Positions 1-8,748 are shown, numbered from the stretch's first letter. The stretch is 64,000 nt of DNA from Paenibacillus qinlingensis (GCF_013204845.1 NZ_JABMKY010000029.1:1-64000), one strand, 5' to 3'. The notes: a model not told the origin generated them from the sequence alone. Made by a program: numbers and translations.

Positions 1-79
1 GAGCGTCCTCCTGGATGATGGAATTAAAGGGCTTTTGACCCGTAGCGTACTTCCATCGTACAGAGGCGCTCCTTTTTTT
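1..79 (+). terminator. Nested hairpin followed by a T tract at the left edge
   Basis: Three nested pairings are visible: bases 1-5 with 67-71 and 7-10 with 63-66 (one bulged T), 17-23 with 51-57 (GATGGAA with TTCCATC), and a GGG/CCC stem inside. Seven T residues follow at 73-79. This looks like an intrinsic terminator with an elaborate stem, or the 3' end of a structured RNA that begins before the window. An open frame without start (2-121) runs across it, so the end of a coding region is the alternative. Confidence 0.45.
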
Positions 80-178
80 ACAAAGCTGAAATTTATCCAT
101 CTACAGGAATCTAACGGATAACATATGGATTTACAAGTATACAAAATAAGTACCAATCTAGGTACACGGAGGGGAAAT

Positions 179-727
179 ATGCTATACGGACAACGAGTAA
201 CATTAAGGCGTGTTGTTGAAGAAGATTGGGAAAAGCGATATGAATGGCTGTCCGATCCTGTAGTTAACCGAACGTTGCCATCAGGAAGTGGTATGCCCCT
301 AACACCGGAAGTGGTCAGAGAACGTACACGGAAATACGCGGAAACAGATCTATCATCTGTCTATTTTACCATAATAAAAGAAGACGGCATCCCGATTGGC
401 AATACCCAATTGTTTAATATCCATCCTTGGTCCAAGCACGCTGAATTTGGTATTTGGATTGGGGACAAAATGGTATGGGGGCAAGGTTATGCTACAGAAG
501 TGACAGGTGTTGTCCTGGATTTTGCATTCGAGCGTTTAAACCTTCATAAAGTGTATTTGACGGTAGATGCTGATAATCCTGGTGCTATTCGGAGTTATGA
601 AAAGGCTGGTTTCAATAAGGATGGCATACTAAGAGACGAAGTCTATAAAAATGGTCAATATGTCGATCGTATAATGATGAGTATTTTGAAGCATGAATAC
701 TTAAAACTATCTAGTTGTTCCAAATAA
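179..727 (+). CDS. GNAT family N-acetyltransferase, RimJ/RimL type
   Basis: The 182-residue protein has the layout of a single-domain GNAT enzyme that moves an acetyl group from acetyl-CoA to an amine. The acetyl-CoA binding loop is visible as WGQGYATE near residues 98-105, followed by the family-typical segment on local density of related residues (NPGAIRSYEKAGF, about 138-150) that ends the fold. The substrate cannot be read from the sequence; homologues act on ribosomal proteins, small amines or antibiotics. An upstream ATG at 125 is in frame, but the ATG at 179 has a clear GGAGGGG site seven bases away and starts with the usual LYGQRVTLRRV strand, so it is preferred. The gene stands alone. 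Confidence 0.85.
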   Translation: MLYGQRVTLRRVVEEDWEKRYEWLSDPVVNRTLPSGSGMPLTPEVVRERTRKYAETDLSSVYFTIIKEDGIPIGNTQLFNIHPWSKHAEFGIWIGDKMVWGQGYATEVTGVVLDFAFERLNLHKVYLTVDADNPGAIRSYEKAGFNKDGILRDEVYKNGQYVDRIMMSILKHEYLKLSSCSK

Positions 728-834
728 CAAAGCATATAGGAAAAAGCATTCTGGAAGAAACTACGAAAGATAGTGTGCTTTCTCAAAAAATTGAATGTTA
801 GGCTAACGGGACACGAGAGTTCAATAATAAACAT

Positions 835-872
835 GAGAAGGCTGCCGATGATCATTGTTCGGCAGCCTTCTC
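835..872. repeat. Strong inverted repeat between genes
   Basis: A perfect 14-bp stem (GAGAAGGCTGCCGA with its complement) encloses a 10-base loop. No T tract follows on either strand, so it may be a terminator of the T-poor kind or an RNA-stabilising hairpin behind the acetyltransferase gene. Confidence 0.6.
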
Positions 873-947
873 AAATATCAGGGAGGAATACGAAAATCTA
901 CTACGAATTTACATGTAACCATGATGTTACACTCAGGAGGAGTTTGA

Positions 948-1454
948 ATGGGTTCCAGTCTTGTAGTACGTGAATATGACCCTAGTTGGATTCAGTTGTT
1001 TGAACAGTTACGAGGCTTTGTACTTCCTGTTATAAGCGATTTTATATTCACAATAGAACACGTTGGCAGTACATCCGTTCCAGGGTTAGCAGCGAAACCG
1101 ATTATTGATATCGACGTGGTGGTGTCTACGCAGTCCGATGTCCTTACAGCTATTCAAAGGCTAGCCACCATTGGCTATGTTCATGAAGGCGATTTAGGAA
1201 CTACGGGACGAGAGGCATTTATTCCTCCCGTCGATGTAACTTGGCATCACTTATACGTATGCACCATTGATAACGCCGAATATAAGCGTCATATCCTCTT
1301 TCGAGATTATTTGAGAAATCATCCAGAGGATGCCAAGCAATATGGTGACTTAAAATTGGAACTCGCACAACGATTCCAGAATGACCGTTTAGCATACACG
1401 AATGGTAAGCGGGACTTTGTGAAAGAGATATTACAACGTGCTGGTTGGAAATGA
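948..1454 (+). CDS. GrpB family (UPF0157) protein, nucleotidyltransferase fold
   Basis: This 168-residue protein matches the GrpB/UPF0157 family in length and motifs. The stretch IEHVGSTSVPGLAAKPIIDID (about residues 36-56) is the family signature: a Gly-Ser pair followed by two acidic residues, as in minimal nucleotidyltransferases. A second conserved part, RDYLRNHPEDAKQYGDLK, lies near residues 122-139. Some family members are fused to dephospho-CoA kinase, but the free-standing form has no settled function. The start is supported by AGGAGGA eight bases upstream. No functional partner is seen nearby. Confidence 0.85.
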   Translation: MGSSLVVREYDPSWIQLFEQLRGFVLPVISDFIFTIEHVGSTSVPGLAAKPIIDIDVVVSTQSDVLTAIQRLATIGYVHEGDLGTTGREAFIPPVDVTWHHLYVCTIDNAEYKRHILFRDYLRNHPEDAKQYGDLKLELAQRFQNDRLAYTNGKRDFVKEILQRAGWK

Positions 1455-1516
1455 TGTGTATTTCAGATTGTGTTATTCCGCTAACGAATAACATTAGTTG
1501 AACAAACACTTAGGAC

Positions 1517-1544
1517 GAGGCTGCAGGCATGGAGGGCAGCCTTC
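1517..1544. repeat. Intergenic inverted repeat
   Basis: GAGGCTGC and GCAGCCTT form an 8-bp stem about 60 bases behind the GrpB-family gene. There is no T tract, so a role as terminator is only possible. Confidence 0.35.
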
Positions 1545-1601
1545 GCTCACCTAACGAGAGATTAACGCAACTAATTATTTCAAATTTCGTTTAAGTATGA
1601 G

Positions 1602-1691
1602 GTGAAAATAAGTTATGAAAAGGATTTCTTAGGAGAATTTGTGGAGATGGTATTTCCTTTGGATGGAGTCATTAACGAACTCCCAAAGTAA
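1602..1691 (+). CDS. Possible 29-codon small ORF or gene fragment
   Basis: A GTG-initiated frame of 29 codons fills part of the space before the P-loop kinase gene. Its product would read MKISYEKDFLGEFVEMVFPL followed by DGVINELPK, an amphipathic, protein-like composition. I do not recognise it. There is no good ribosome binding site before the GTG. It may be a remnant of a larger gene or chance. Confidence 0.15.
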   Translation: MKISYEKDFLGEFVEMVFPLDGVINELPK

Positions 1692-1734
1692 TGGTCTCAT
1701 CATTGCCCTAAAACATAAAGGAGCGATTATTGAT

Positions 1735-2280
1735 ATGAACCGCCTCGTAATTATGACAGTTGGAATAACGCATAGTGGAAAAACTACTTTCGCTAAAGAA
1801 TTAGAATCTGTCTTGCAACAAGCTGTAGTCATAGATCAGGATAATCATGCTGAATTTATTAATAGTCATTATAAGAAACTTCTCCCTTTAGAAGGACCTA
1901 ACACTCTAAAATTCTCAATTACCAATGCAATTGTTGAATATGCTGCAGTGCAAAGCAATTTTCACATCATCTTAAGCAATTGTAATCTAAATAAATCAGG
2001 ACGAACCAATGTACTCAGATATTTTCATGAAAAGGGATTTATAAGTATTATTGTTTACTTTAATTTATCTATTGAAATACTGAGAGCACGAGTTGAACAA
2101 ACAGAAAGAAGTAAAGCTATTTTCAGAAGTGCAACGAGCTTTTTAGAAGTGTTGGAGCGACAAGGAAATTCGGGAGAAATACCACCAAGTAAAGACGAAG
2201 CTAACTATCTATTTGAAATAAAAGATCCCAATACTACCACGGAAATAATACAACAAATCAAGCAAACCTTAGTCAACTGA
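1735..2280 (+). CDS. P-loop ATP-binding protein, AAA_33/zeta-toxin-like kinase
   Basis: The 181-residue product starts with a Walker A loop, GITHSGKTT (about residues 10-18), directly after the first beta strand. An acidic pair in VIDQDNH (about 39-45) fits the position of the catalytic Asp in small-molecule kinases. The pattern resembles chloramphenicol phosphotransferase-like and zeta-toxin-like kinases, which phosphorylate small substrates; the substrate here is unknown. An in-frame ATG exists at 1639, but AAAGGAG ends ten bases before the ATG at 1735 and the Walker strand starts there. The gene is AT-rich compared with the sugar loci further on, which may hint at separate acquisition. Confidence 0.7.
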   Translation: MNRLVIMTVGITHSGKTTFAKELESVLQQAVVIDQDNHAEFINSHYKKLLPLEGPNTLKFSITNAIVEYAAVQSNFHIILSNCNLNKSGRTNVLRYFHEKGFISIIVYFNLSIEILRARVEQTERSKAIFRSATSFLEVLERQGNSGEIPPSKDEANYLFEIKDPNTTTEIIQQIKQTLVN

Positions 2281-2329
2281 AGTAATTAGTATTTTGGTTG
2301 GGCTGGGATAAAAGTAAGACTACAGCATT

Positions 2330-2422
2330 GGTTTGAATGTTTCAAATAAGGATGGCGATTGCACACAAGCAGGCTGGCAAGTGATTATGGACAATTTCAA
2401 TGCCTATACCGAACAAAACTAA
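2330..2422 (+). pseudogene. C-terminal remnant resembling an SRPBCC/AHSA1 family protein
   Basis: A 30-codon frame ending at 2422 reads as a C-terminal tail containing AGWQVIMDNFNAYTEQN. Tails of this form (Gly-Trp, then a helix with DNF.AY) close many AHSA1/SRPBCC domain proteins. No start codon or upstream domain is present in this frame, so this would be a leftover of a deleted gene. Such genes often stand beside VOC genes like the one that follows. The match is by eye and short. Confidence 0.35.
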
Positions 2423-2432
2423 TCATCGCGAA

Positions 2433-2463
2433 GAAGACGCCGGGGAAGGTGCCCGGCGTCTTC
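2433..2463. terminator. Bidirectional terminator-like hairpin
   Basis: GAAGACGCCGGG pairs perfectly with CCCGGCGTCTTC over a seven-base loop, between the plus-strand remnant and the end of the minus-strand VOC gene. Confidence 0.75.
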
Positions 2464-2501
2464 TCTTGTTAATCCAAGTATGAGTGCGCTCTCCGTTATC
2501 C

Positions 2502-2918
2502 TTAACCTTGAGCTGCATCCGTGTTCATGTAGTTGATTGCCCACATATGGCCGTCCAAGTCCTCGAAGGCCCAATGATACATGAATCCATAATCCTCAGG
2601 TTCTTCGTATGATTTCCCACCCAAGGAGACCGCAGTATTCACGATTTCATCCACCTTTTCTCGGCTCTCGAAGGCCAATGCAATCGTCATTTGCGCATAC
2701 TTTTCCGTATCAACGGTTTCCTTCTGCGTAAGCGACTTTAAAAGTTCTTTGGTGAGCAGCATGACCTGCAGGTTGTCGCCGATCACGATGGCTACCGCCT
2801 TCTCATTCTCGGGGAATTGCGGGTTGAGCTCGAATCCGAGTCCGGTGAAGAACGCCTTCGATTGTTCTACGTTGTTTACAGGCAGATTGAAGCTCGTGAA
2901 TGTGGACATTAATGCCAT
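2502..2918 (-). CDS. VOC family (glyoxalase/bleomycin resistance fold) protein
   Basis: The 138-residue protein has the betaalphabetabetabeta layout of vicinal oxygen chelate proteins. SFNLPVNNVEQSKAFFTGLGFE forms the first strand and helix, and YHWAFEDLDGHMWAINYM the last strands, with His and Glu in positions used as metal ligands in the family. It resembles the short YaeR/lactoylglutathione-lyase-like group of Firmicutes; no substrate can be assigned. The ATG at 2918 has GAGGTG seven bases upstream, so the longer in-frame start at 2939 is not chosen. The gene is monocistronic on the minus strand and shares a terminator with whatever preceded it on the plus strand. Confidence 0.8.
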   Translation of the reverse strand: MALMSTFTSFNLPVNNVEQSKAFFTGLGFELNPQFPENEKAVAIVIGDNLQVMLLTKELLKSLTQKETVDTEKYAQMTIALAFESREKVDEIVNTAVSLGGKSYEEPEDYGFMYHWAFEDLDGHMWAINYMNTDAAQG

Positions 2919-3065
2919 GTTTAAACACCTCATCGTCAAATTGGTTTGTTGTCATTGATGCTTCGTTAATTTAGACGAAAGCCGATCCGGAAATTCATCG
3001 GTCTACTTGATCCTGCCACTCCTGTATTGTTGTAATTCCCCAACCATAACAAAAGGAATAAGCAG

Positions 3066-3310
3066 ATGCAAACCCAGTATATCAACGAACTTCTCAACAT
3101 ACCAGAGTTGCACGTAACAAGGCGGTCGTGATGGACTTGGCTCAGGTTTATCATACCTGGATCAGCGAGTGCTTTCCTGCTGCGATTCGAATCGCGGATC
3201 GCTTTCATGTACATGGGTATGTGATCGAATGCGTGCAGGGGGTACGGAAAGCTGTTCAAAGCCGTAATATTGGATTTCGCATAAAATGTCGAAATATGGA
3301 AGGGATTTGA
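3066..3310 (+). pseudogene. Decayed ISL3-family transposase
   Basis: Two pieces of an ISL3-type transposase are visible in different frames. The first, from 3066, reads MQTQYINELLNIPELHV, the usual N-terminus of these enzymes. The second, from about 3119, reads KAVVMDLAQVYHTWISECFP and continues with IRIADRFHVHGYVIECVQ, which is the region around the second catalytic Asp and the following DRFHV block. About 130 residues between them are gone, including the zinc finger and first Asp, and the frame changes by two at the junction. The C-terminal half with the catalytic Glu is also missing. No terminal inverted repeats were found. The element cannot move by itself. Confidence 0.65.
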
Positions 3311-3373
3311 TCAATTTGGTTGAATTTGTATTAAGAAGCTCAAAAGTATATCACCGAAAAAAGGAGAACCAAA

Positions 3374-5593
3374 ATGAAAAAAACAATAGTGCCCATGTTT
3401 GTGCTTTTTCTTATTTTCACACTTGCATCAGTGGCAGAAGCTCGAACGTTAGCGGTTGACTTCGAGCCGAACAACGAAAAAGGGAACAAGTATCAGTATG
3501 ATATTCCGCCAAATGTACCGCTGCCGTATACAGTGAAGATTGTGGATGAGAGCCTCACTCAAAAAAGCTTCAATTCGATTTTCCCGGGAACCGCTGTTTC
3601 ATCAAATCCTGCTGTTGCTACAATTAGCACAGACGGTACGCTAGAAGGCCATTCCTACGGTTCAACGGTCATTTCCGTCACCTATGATGGCAAAAGTCAC
3701 ACAAGGACCATTAACGTAAATAGGCCAAGTTCAATAAACTTCGAGAAGGATGAAATCGAACTGCTTACGGGTCAGTATACACCAGCCTCAATCACCGCTT
3801 ACTATATGTTTAATCTCATTGATCTTAGTACCACAGCAAATTTCGTCAGCAGTAATCCAGGTGTCGCAAACGTTTCAGGAGGTAACATTAACGCTCTGAA
3901 TCCTGGGACGACTACGATCACAGCTAATTTTGAAGGACGTTCAGACACAATAACGGTCACTGTTAAACCCGGACTCTCGGGCGGTTTGCCGAACAAACCA
4001 GCAGACCAAGGTTTCCATAGTCCAAATAAGCTCAGCGCCATTCAGTATTTAAATGACATTCGAGCGAAAATGGGACTCAAGCCGCTTATTGAAAATGAGT
4101 ACTTAAATAACTCCGCGCAGCATCACAGTGATTATCTAGCCAAGCAGAATATTGACCAGATATATGCAAAAGGAGGGAGCCTACATGATGAGGATCTAAA
4201 CAATGGCGGAATTAATAATCGGATTAATGTTTTTGGTTATAAAAACGGTTATGGCGAGGTTATTTCCCCTACGGATAACGAGAACAATCGAGGCATCCAG
4301 TCGCTTATTAATGCTCCACTGCATCGTACCGTCATGATATCTCCTTACTCACAGGATGTCGGTGTGGGATTAAACACTAGCGGAACACTTAACAATACGG
4401 TATTAAATTTAGGTTTCCAAAACCTTTATGGTGTAGATGAAGGATACAGAAATACATATACTGTAAATTATCCTTATGACAATCAAAGAGACGTGCCAAT
4501 CTTCTGGTATGCTAACGAAATGCCTAACCCATTATCCACATACCACAAAGAAGGCGCGAAAGTGGGATACCCAATTTCCATCCATACCAGTAATATGAGG
4601 GAGCTTACATTCACTGCCGCAACAATTAAAGATGATAAGAACAATGACGTTCCTTATTATCTTGCAGATCGATCCACAATGCCTCAAAGTATCTCTGCTG
4701 ATGTTATTCTGATTCCCAAAGAACCACTTAAGTCGGGAACTACATACACGGTTCACTTTGAAGGAGTGGGGGGAGGCACGAAGGTAACTAATGATTGGTC
4801 TTTTACAACACAAGCTACACAGTTGTCACATATAGAGTTCGAATTCATGAATGCTGATATCCTTGTTGGAGAACAGAAGAGATTCAAACTTACAGCGTAC
4901 TACACAGACAGCACGAATGAAGATATTACCACCAAAGCTCAGTATGTCATCGATCCAGTAAGTAAGATTGAATTGAGTAATGGTTCCTTGATAGGCAAAT
5001 TAGCTTATGACAATATTGTGGTGAAAGCAACTTATCAGAATAAGACTGCCGTGATGAACATCAAAGTAAACGGTCCCAATAAACCGGTGATTAATAAGTT
5101 CCCTGTATTTAATGACATTAAAGATCATTGGGCTAGTTTGGCAATTGAATGGGGAACCAATGAAGGCGTCATTGATGGATATGATGATGGTTCTTTTAAA
5201 CCTAATAAATTAGTATCCGAGGCTGAGTTTATTACCATGCTGTTACGTGCATATAAAATCCCGCTTCAGGATGATCCCGTATCCACACATTGGGCTGATA
5301 AGTATTATAGTTTTGCAAAAGAATATAATTTTGCTACGTCAGATAAAGAAGATGCCCGAGATTCATTCATTAATCGTACGAGTGTCGCGGAGATCATTTC
5401 CGGTATTGATGGCGTAAGCAAATCCGGAAATGAGGCAATTCAGTACTTGCTCGATAAACGGTATTCCAATGGCAAGAATAGCGCTACAGTTGAAGGTTAT
5501 GCCGGCAGTGAGAAACTTACAAGAGCAGAGGCTTTGCAGTTTATTAAGAATATTCTAGAGAATGGATTATCTCAAATTAAGAAACGTTACTAG
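3374..5593 (+). CDS. Secreted multidomain protein: Ig-like (Big2), CAP and SLH domains
   Basis: The 739-residue product carries a Sec signal peptide (residues 1-23, cleavage after AEA). Two bacterial Ig-like Big2-type segments follow (about 70-115 and 120-197), then a CAP/SCP domain (about 216-355) starting at SAIQYLNDIRAKMG. The CAP pocket residues appear as His in SAQHHSDY, Glu in GYGEVIS and His in NAPLHRTVM. A further beta-sandwich (about 375-480) and a Big-like domain (490-560) lead to three SLH repeats (578-735), of which the first (FNDIKDHW) and third (LTRAEA) are best kept. SLH domains bind pyruvylated wall polymers, so the CAP domain is shown on the cell surface. Bacterial CAP proteins have no single known activity. 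The gene is alone between the transposase remnant and a terminator. Confidence 0.8.
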   Translation: MKKTIVPMFVLFLIFTLASVAEARTLAVDFEPNNEKGNKYQYDIPPNVPLPYTVKIVDESLTQKSFNSIFPGTAVSSNPAVATISTDGTLEGHSYGSTVISVTYDGKSHTRTINVNRPSSINFEKDEIELLTGQYTPASITAYYMFNLIDLSTTANFVSSNPGVANVSGGNINALNPGTTTITANFEGRSDTITVTVKPGLSGGLPNKPADQGFHSPNKLSAIQYLNDIRAKMGLKPLIENEYLNNSAQHHSDYLAKQNIDQIYAKGGSLHDEDLNNGGINNRINVFGYKNGYGEVISPTDNENNRGIQSLINAPLHRTVMISPYSQDVGVGLNTSGTLNNTVLNLGFQNLYGVDEGYRNTYTVNYPYDNQRDVPIFWYANEMPNPLSTYHKEGAKVGYPISIHTSNMRELTFTAATIKDDKNNDVPYYLADRSTMPQSISADVILIPKEPLKSGTTYTVHFEGVGGGTKVTNDWSFTTQATQLSHIEFEFMNADILVGEQKRFKLTAYYTDSTNEDITTKAQYVIDPVSKIELSNGSLIGKLAYDNIVVKATYQNKTAVMNIKVNGPNKPVINKFPVFNDIKDHWASLAIEWGTNEGVIDGYDDGSFKPNKLVSEAEFITMLLRAYKIPLQDDPVSTHWADKYYSFAKEYNFATSDKEDARDSFINRTSVAEIISGIDGVSKSGNEAIQYLLDKRYSNGKNSATVEGYAGSEKLTRAEALQFIKNILENGLSQIKKRY

Positions 5594-5635
5594 AATTATT
5601 AAAGGAATAAGGAAGCAGAAATACGATAGATTAAT

Positions 5636-5672
5636 AAGTTGAGAGGCTTGCTTCGCGACAACTCTTTTTTTG
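5636..5672 (+). terminator. Likely rho-independent terminator of the CAP/SLH gene
   Basis: AAGTTG (5636-5641) pairs with CAACTC-side bases 5659-5664, followed by seven T residues. The inner part of the stem is imperfect. Confidence 0.5.
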
Positions 5673-5785
5673 TTTATAATAGAAATAGAAGTGGTTTGTA
5701 TAACAGAGGGTCAAATGGAAATGTACAAGCTAATTTGTGGAAGAAAAGAATTAAGTTGGCAGACAGATAAGAAAGGGTGGCACAT

Positions 5786-5974
5786 ATGAAAAAGTACAAT
5801 ATTATTCGTCCTATCATGCTAATTGTGGTTGCACTCCTAACGAAAAGCTTGGTTACCAATCTTTGCATGTTGCTGGGCATGGAATCCGAGTTAGCCAAAA
5901 ACATTGGTTTCGGTGCGATGGTGATCGCCGCGCTCATAGTCTTTTCCAGAAACCGAAGAAGTCCGAAACAGTGA
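5786..5974 (+). CDS. Small membrane protein of unknown function
   Basis: The 62-residue product consists of two hydrophobic segments, IIRPIMLIVVALLTKSLV (about 5-22) and IGFGAMVIAALIVF (about 41-54), and ends in the basic tail SRNRRSPKQ. It would span the membrane twice with a charged cytoplasmic end. I do not recognise a family. AGAAAGGG lies eight bases before the ATG at 5786; a GTG at 5777 would overlap this site and is less likely. There is no obvious partner: it follows a terminator and is itself followed by one. Confidence 0.55.
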   Translation: MKKYNIIRPIMLIVVALLTKSLVTNLCMLLGMESELAKNIGFGAMVIAALIVFSRNRRSPKQ

Positions 5975-6106
5975 GAGGAAAGAAGTATCCTGAAGGACAT
6001 AAAAGGCATCATTAGAACAAATAAAGTGCATACCTTATTGTAGATGCTTACGATAATGTTGATAAGAATGGTTCATTGAGATAACGTTAGGACAATAGTT
6101 GAGCAA

Positions 6107-6158
6107 AATAAGGAGCAGTTCTGCCACGGCAGCTGCTCCTTATTTCTATTTTTTTTGA
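6107..6158 (+). terminator. Rho-independent terminator
   Basis: AATAAGGAGCAG pairs with CTGCTCCTTATT, followed by a T-rich tract with eight consecutive T. It separates the small membrane protein gene from the sialic acid locus. Confidence 0.8.
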
Positions 6159-6268
6159 TATCAGTACTAGATTTAACGGAAAGATTTAATTTAAACTTAC
6201 TTTTGGTATACTATTTTAAACCTTTCGCTGTTGTATGAAAGGATAAAAATAAGCTAGGAGTGATTACG

Positions 6269-7105
6269 ATGCCAGAAAACGATATCCTGCAGGCGCTGCG
6301 GTTAAATTATTTGTATGCAGAAAGATATAGTTTTCCTAAAGGGTGGAATTTTCACGAGTCTATGATTCCCTATTCGATGATCCGCTTTATTGAAAAGGGA
6401 AAGGCTATATTCATGATTGACGAAAATACGTATCAACTGGATAAGAATGATATGATTTACATCCCTCAAGGAAGTGCGCTGTCGTGTCAGGCATTGACGG
6501 ATGATTTTACATTCATGAGTATACGTTTCACAGCTACTTTTCCGCTAATCGATAGTGAAGTCTGGTCTGAAATCTTTGGGTTTGATACGAAATTGACGTG
6601 TACCGATCCACAAATCAACTATTATTTTCACAGCATTATTAGAGAGAAGGATTCAATTAACAGAGGGAAACATTATACCCTTAGGGGTTACCTGGAATTA
6701 ATTGTAGGCTATTTAATCAGTTCGTCTGAAGCCTTTTCAGTGAAACCCAATAAGCATAAAAAATTGAAATCGGATAGAAAAATTGATAACCGGGTTGAGC
6801 TAATCTTGGATTATATGCTTAACAACTATAAAACCACGATTAGCATCGAAGAAATGAGCAAGATGGTTAGTCTCAGCACATCCACTTTTCGCAGATTGTT
6901 TAAACAGCACACAGGCAAATCGCCAAGTGATTTCATGATCGATCTTAAAATGGTTGTAGCGGCAAAGAAAATACTGGAGACGGACGAGCGGATTTCCGAT
7001 ATTGCTTATCAAGTCGGAATCGAAGATCCGAATTATTTCTCGAGAGTGTTTAAAAAGCATTTCGGAGTAACCCCATTCTCATATCGCCAGTTGGCAAGGG
7101 AATAG
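6269..7105 (+). CDS. AraC family transcriptional regulator of the sialic acid locus
   Basis: This 278-residue cytoplasmic regulator has an N-terminal cupin-like sensing domain (about 15-140, with RFIEKGKAIFMIDENTY) and a C-terminal AraC DNA-binding region (about 175-275). The two helix-turn-helix units are visible as ISIEEMSKMVSLSTSTFRRLF and RISDIAYQVGIEDPNYFSRVFKK, ending in the typical FGVTPFSYR. The binding-protein gene starts 277 bases downstream on the same strand, so it most likely activates the nan-type operon in response to the imported sugar. The ATG at 6269 with TAGGAG eight bases upstream is preferred over a GTG at 6260 that overlaps that site. Confidence 0.85.
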   Translation: MPENDILQALRLNYLYAERYSFPKGWNFHESMIPYSMIRFIEKGKAIFMIDENTYQLDKNDMIYIPQGSALSCQALTDDFTFMSIRFTATFPLIDSEVWSEIFGFDTKLTCTDPQINYYFHSIIREKDSINRGKHYTLRGYLELIVGYLISSSEAFSVKPNKHKKLKSDRKIDNRVELILDYMLNNYKTTISIEEMSKMVSLSTSTFRRLFKQHTGKSPSDFMIDLKMVVAAKKILETDERISDIAYQVGIEDPNYFSRVFKKHFGVTPFSYRQLARE

Positions 7106-7167
7106 TCAGATTATTCATTGTTATGATCGAATTGTGCTAGTTTTGGTTGGTTTGCTATGTGTTAAAG

Positions 7168-7181
7168 CGGAATTTTTTCCG
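7168..7181. promoter_or_regulatory. Palindrome in the nan-type promoter region
   Basis: CGGAA and TTCCG flank a four-T centre within the 277-base gap between the regulator and the binding-protein gene. Its place about 200 bases before the gene fits a regulator site or a hairpin. No function is shown. The rest of the gap has no clear sigma-A promoter that I can support. Confidence 0.3.
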
Positions 7182-7382
7182 TTAGTATTAGGGATAGAAA
7201 ATGAATGTTTATGAAAGGAATACCAATTTATCAACGATTAATAGCGCGCAATTATTCGGAGATACTTGGTGTTCTGGGCCTTCCATAATGAAAGTTCATT
7301 CGTTTTTTTATTTCTGGTAGCATTATTTGATCGTGAGTTTCAAGGGGTTTGTTACATTCCAGCATAGGAGAGGGGTCAAACA

Positions 7383-8747
7383 ATGAAGAAGACAATAGCG
7401 CTCGTCCTGCTCGCTTCAACCGTACTTGCAACCGCTTGCAGCAATGGAAAAGAGGAATCAAATGCTTCGCCCGATGTGAGCAAAGGGGCAACTGCGACTT
7501 CGGCTGCGCCATTAAAAGGGGAAATTGTTTTCTGGCATTCCTTTACGCAAGGACCAAGAAACGACTATATGAAACAAGCTGCTGATGATTTTATGAAAAA
7601 GAATCCGGACGTAAAGATTAAAATTGAGACATTCTCATGGGGTGAATTTTACACGAAATGGACGACGGGTTTGCTGTCAGGGCAAGTGCCTGATGTGAGT
7701 ACAGCTCTTCCGAATCATGTCGTTGAAATGTTGAATGCCGAGGCAATTATTCCAATTAACGATGTTATTGATAAGATTGGAAGAAGTCGTTTCTATGAAG
7801 CTCCTCTGAAAGAAGGCACGAAGGATGGTAAGAATTACTCCATTCCGATTTACTCGCACGCTCAAGTTATGTGGTATCGCAAGGATTTGCTGAAAGCCGC
7901 AAACCTGGAAGTACCTAAAACATGGAACGAACTGTTTGAAGCGGCTAAGAAAGTCAACAATCCGCCAAATGTTTACGGTCTGTCCGTTCCAACTGGATCC
8001 GGCGATCTGATGGCTACCCGATTCTTGAACTTCTATGTGAGATCAGCTGGAGAGACGCTGATTACGAAAGACGGGAAAGCGAATCTGACAAGTAAAGCCG
8101 CACTCGACGGAATTAAATATTGGGTTGATATGTATAGAGCGACATCTCCAACCGGTTCAATTAACTTCAAAGTATTAGACCAAGCTACGTTGTTCTATCA
8201 AGGCAAGACGGCTTTCGACTTTAATAGTGGATTTCAAATTGGCGGGGTGGAAACGAACTCTCCGGCCTTATTGGATCAAATCGATGCTGCTCCAATGCCG
8301 AAGTTGAATGCGAGTGATGCGGACCGTGGCATCGAAACTTCCAATATCCCAATGGTCGTATGGAAAAACAGCAAACATCCGGAAATTGCTAAAGCTTTTA
8401 TTGAAAGCTTGTATGAGAAAGACAAATACATTAAGTTCCTACATTCTGTACCTGCGGGCATGTTGCCAGCAATGAAGGATATTGCCGAAGATCCAGCGTT
8501 CCTCGACAACCCGACGATCAAGAAATTCAGCAATGCGGTTAAAGTTATCGGTAATGCGATAAATAGCGGAACTGCGATCGGTATGGAAAATGGTCCTTCG
8601 GTCCAATCGGGGATAATTACGAGTCAGAATGTGATCGAAATGATGTTCCAAGATATTATCCTGAAGAAAGACAAGGCGATTATAGAAGAGGAAGCTAAAA
8701 AAGCCGAGAAAAAATTAAATGATTTATTTCAAACGGCAACCAAATAG
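7383..8747 (+). CDS. Sugar ABC transporter binding lipoprotein (putative sialic acid)
   Basis: The 454-residue protein has a lipoprotein signal with lipobox LATAC (lipidated Cys19), a short low-complexity linker, and a family 1 extracellular solute-binding fold beginning EIVFWHSFTQGPR. It should capture the sugar outside the membrane for the two permeases encoded directly behind it. The substrate is inferred from the operon, which encodes NanA- and NanE-like enzymes further down, so free or anhydro sialic acid is the best guess. The start has AGGAGAGGGG upstream. A G/C-rich hairpin separates it from the permease genes, a common way to keep binding-protein mRNA in excess. Confidence 0.85.
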   Translation: MKKTIALVLLASTVLATACSNGKEESNASPDVSKGATATSAAPLKGEIVFWHSFTQGPRNDYMKQAADDFMKKNPDVKIKIETFSWGEFYTKWTTGLLSGQVPDVSTALPNHVVEMLNAEAIIPINDVIDKIGRSRFYEAPLKEGTKDGKNYSIPIYSHAQVMWYRKDLLKAANLEVPKTWNELFEAAKKVNNPPNVYGLSVPTGSGDLMATRFLNFYVRSAGETLITKDGKANLTSKAALDGIKYWVDMYRATSPTGSINFKVLDQATLFYQGKTAFDFNSGFQIGGVETNSPALLDQIDAAPMPKLNASDADRGIETSNIPMVVWKNSKHPEIAKAFIESLYEKDKYIKFLHSVPAGMLPAMKDIAEDPAFLDNPTIKKFSNAVKVIGNAINSGTAIGMENGPSVQSGIITSQNVIEMMFQDIILKKDKAIIEEEAKKAEKKLNDLFQTATK

Positions 8748-8748
8748 T

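Noticed and set aside
2940..3374. Terminal inverted repeats or target duplications around the transposase remnant
   Set aside because: No convincing pair was found on either side, so element borders are not given.
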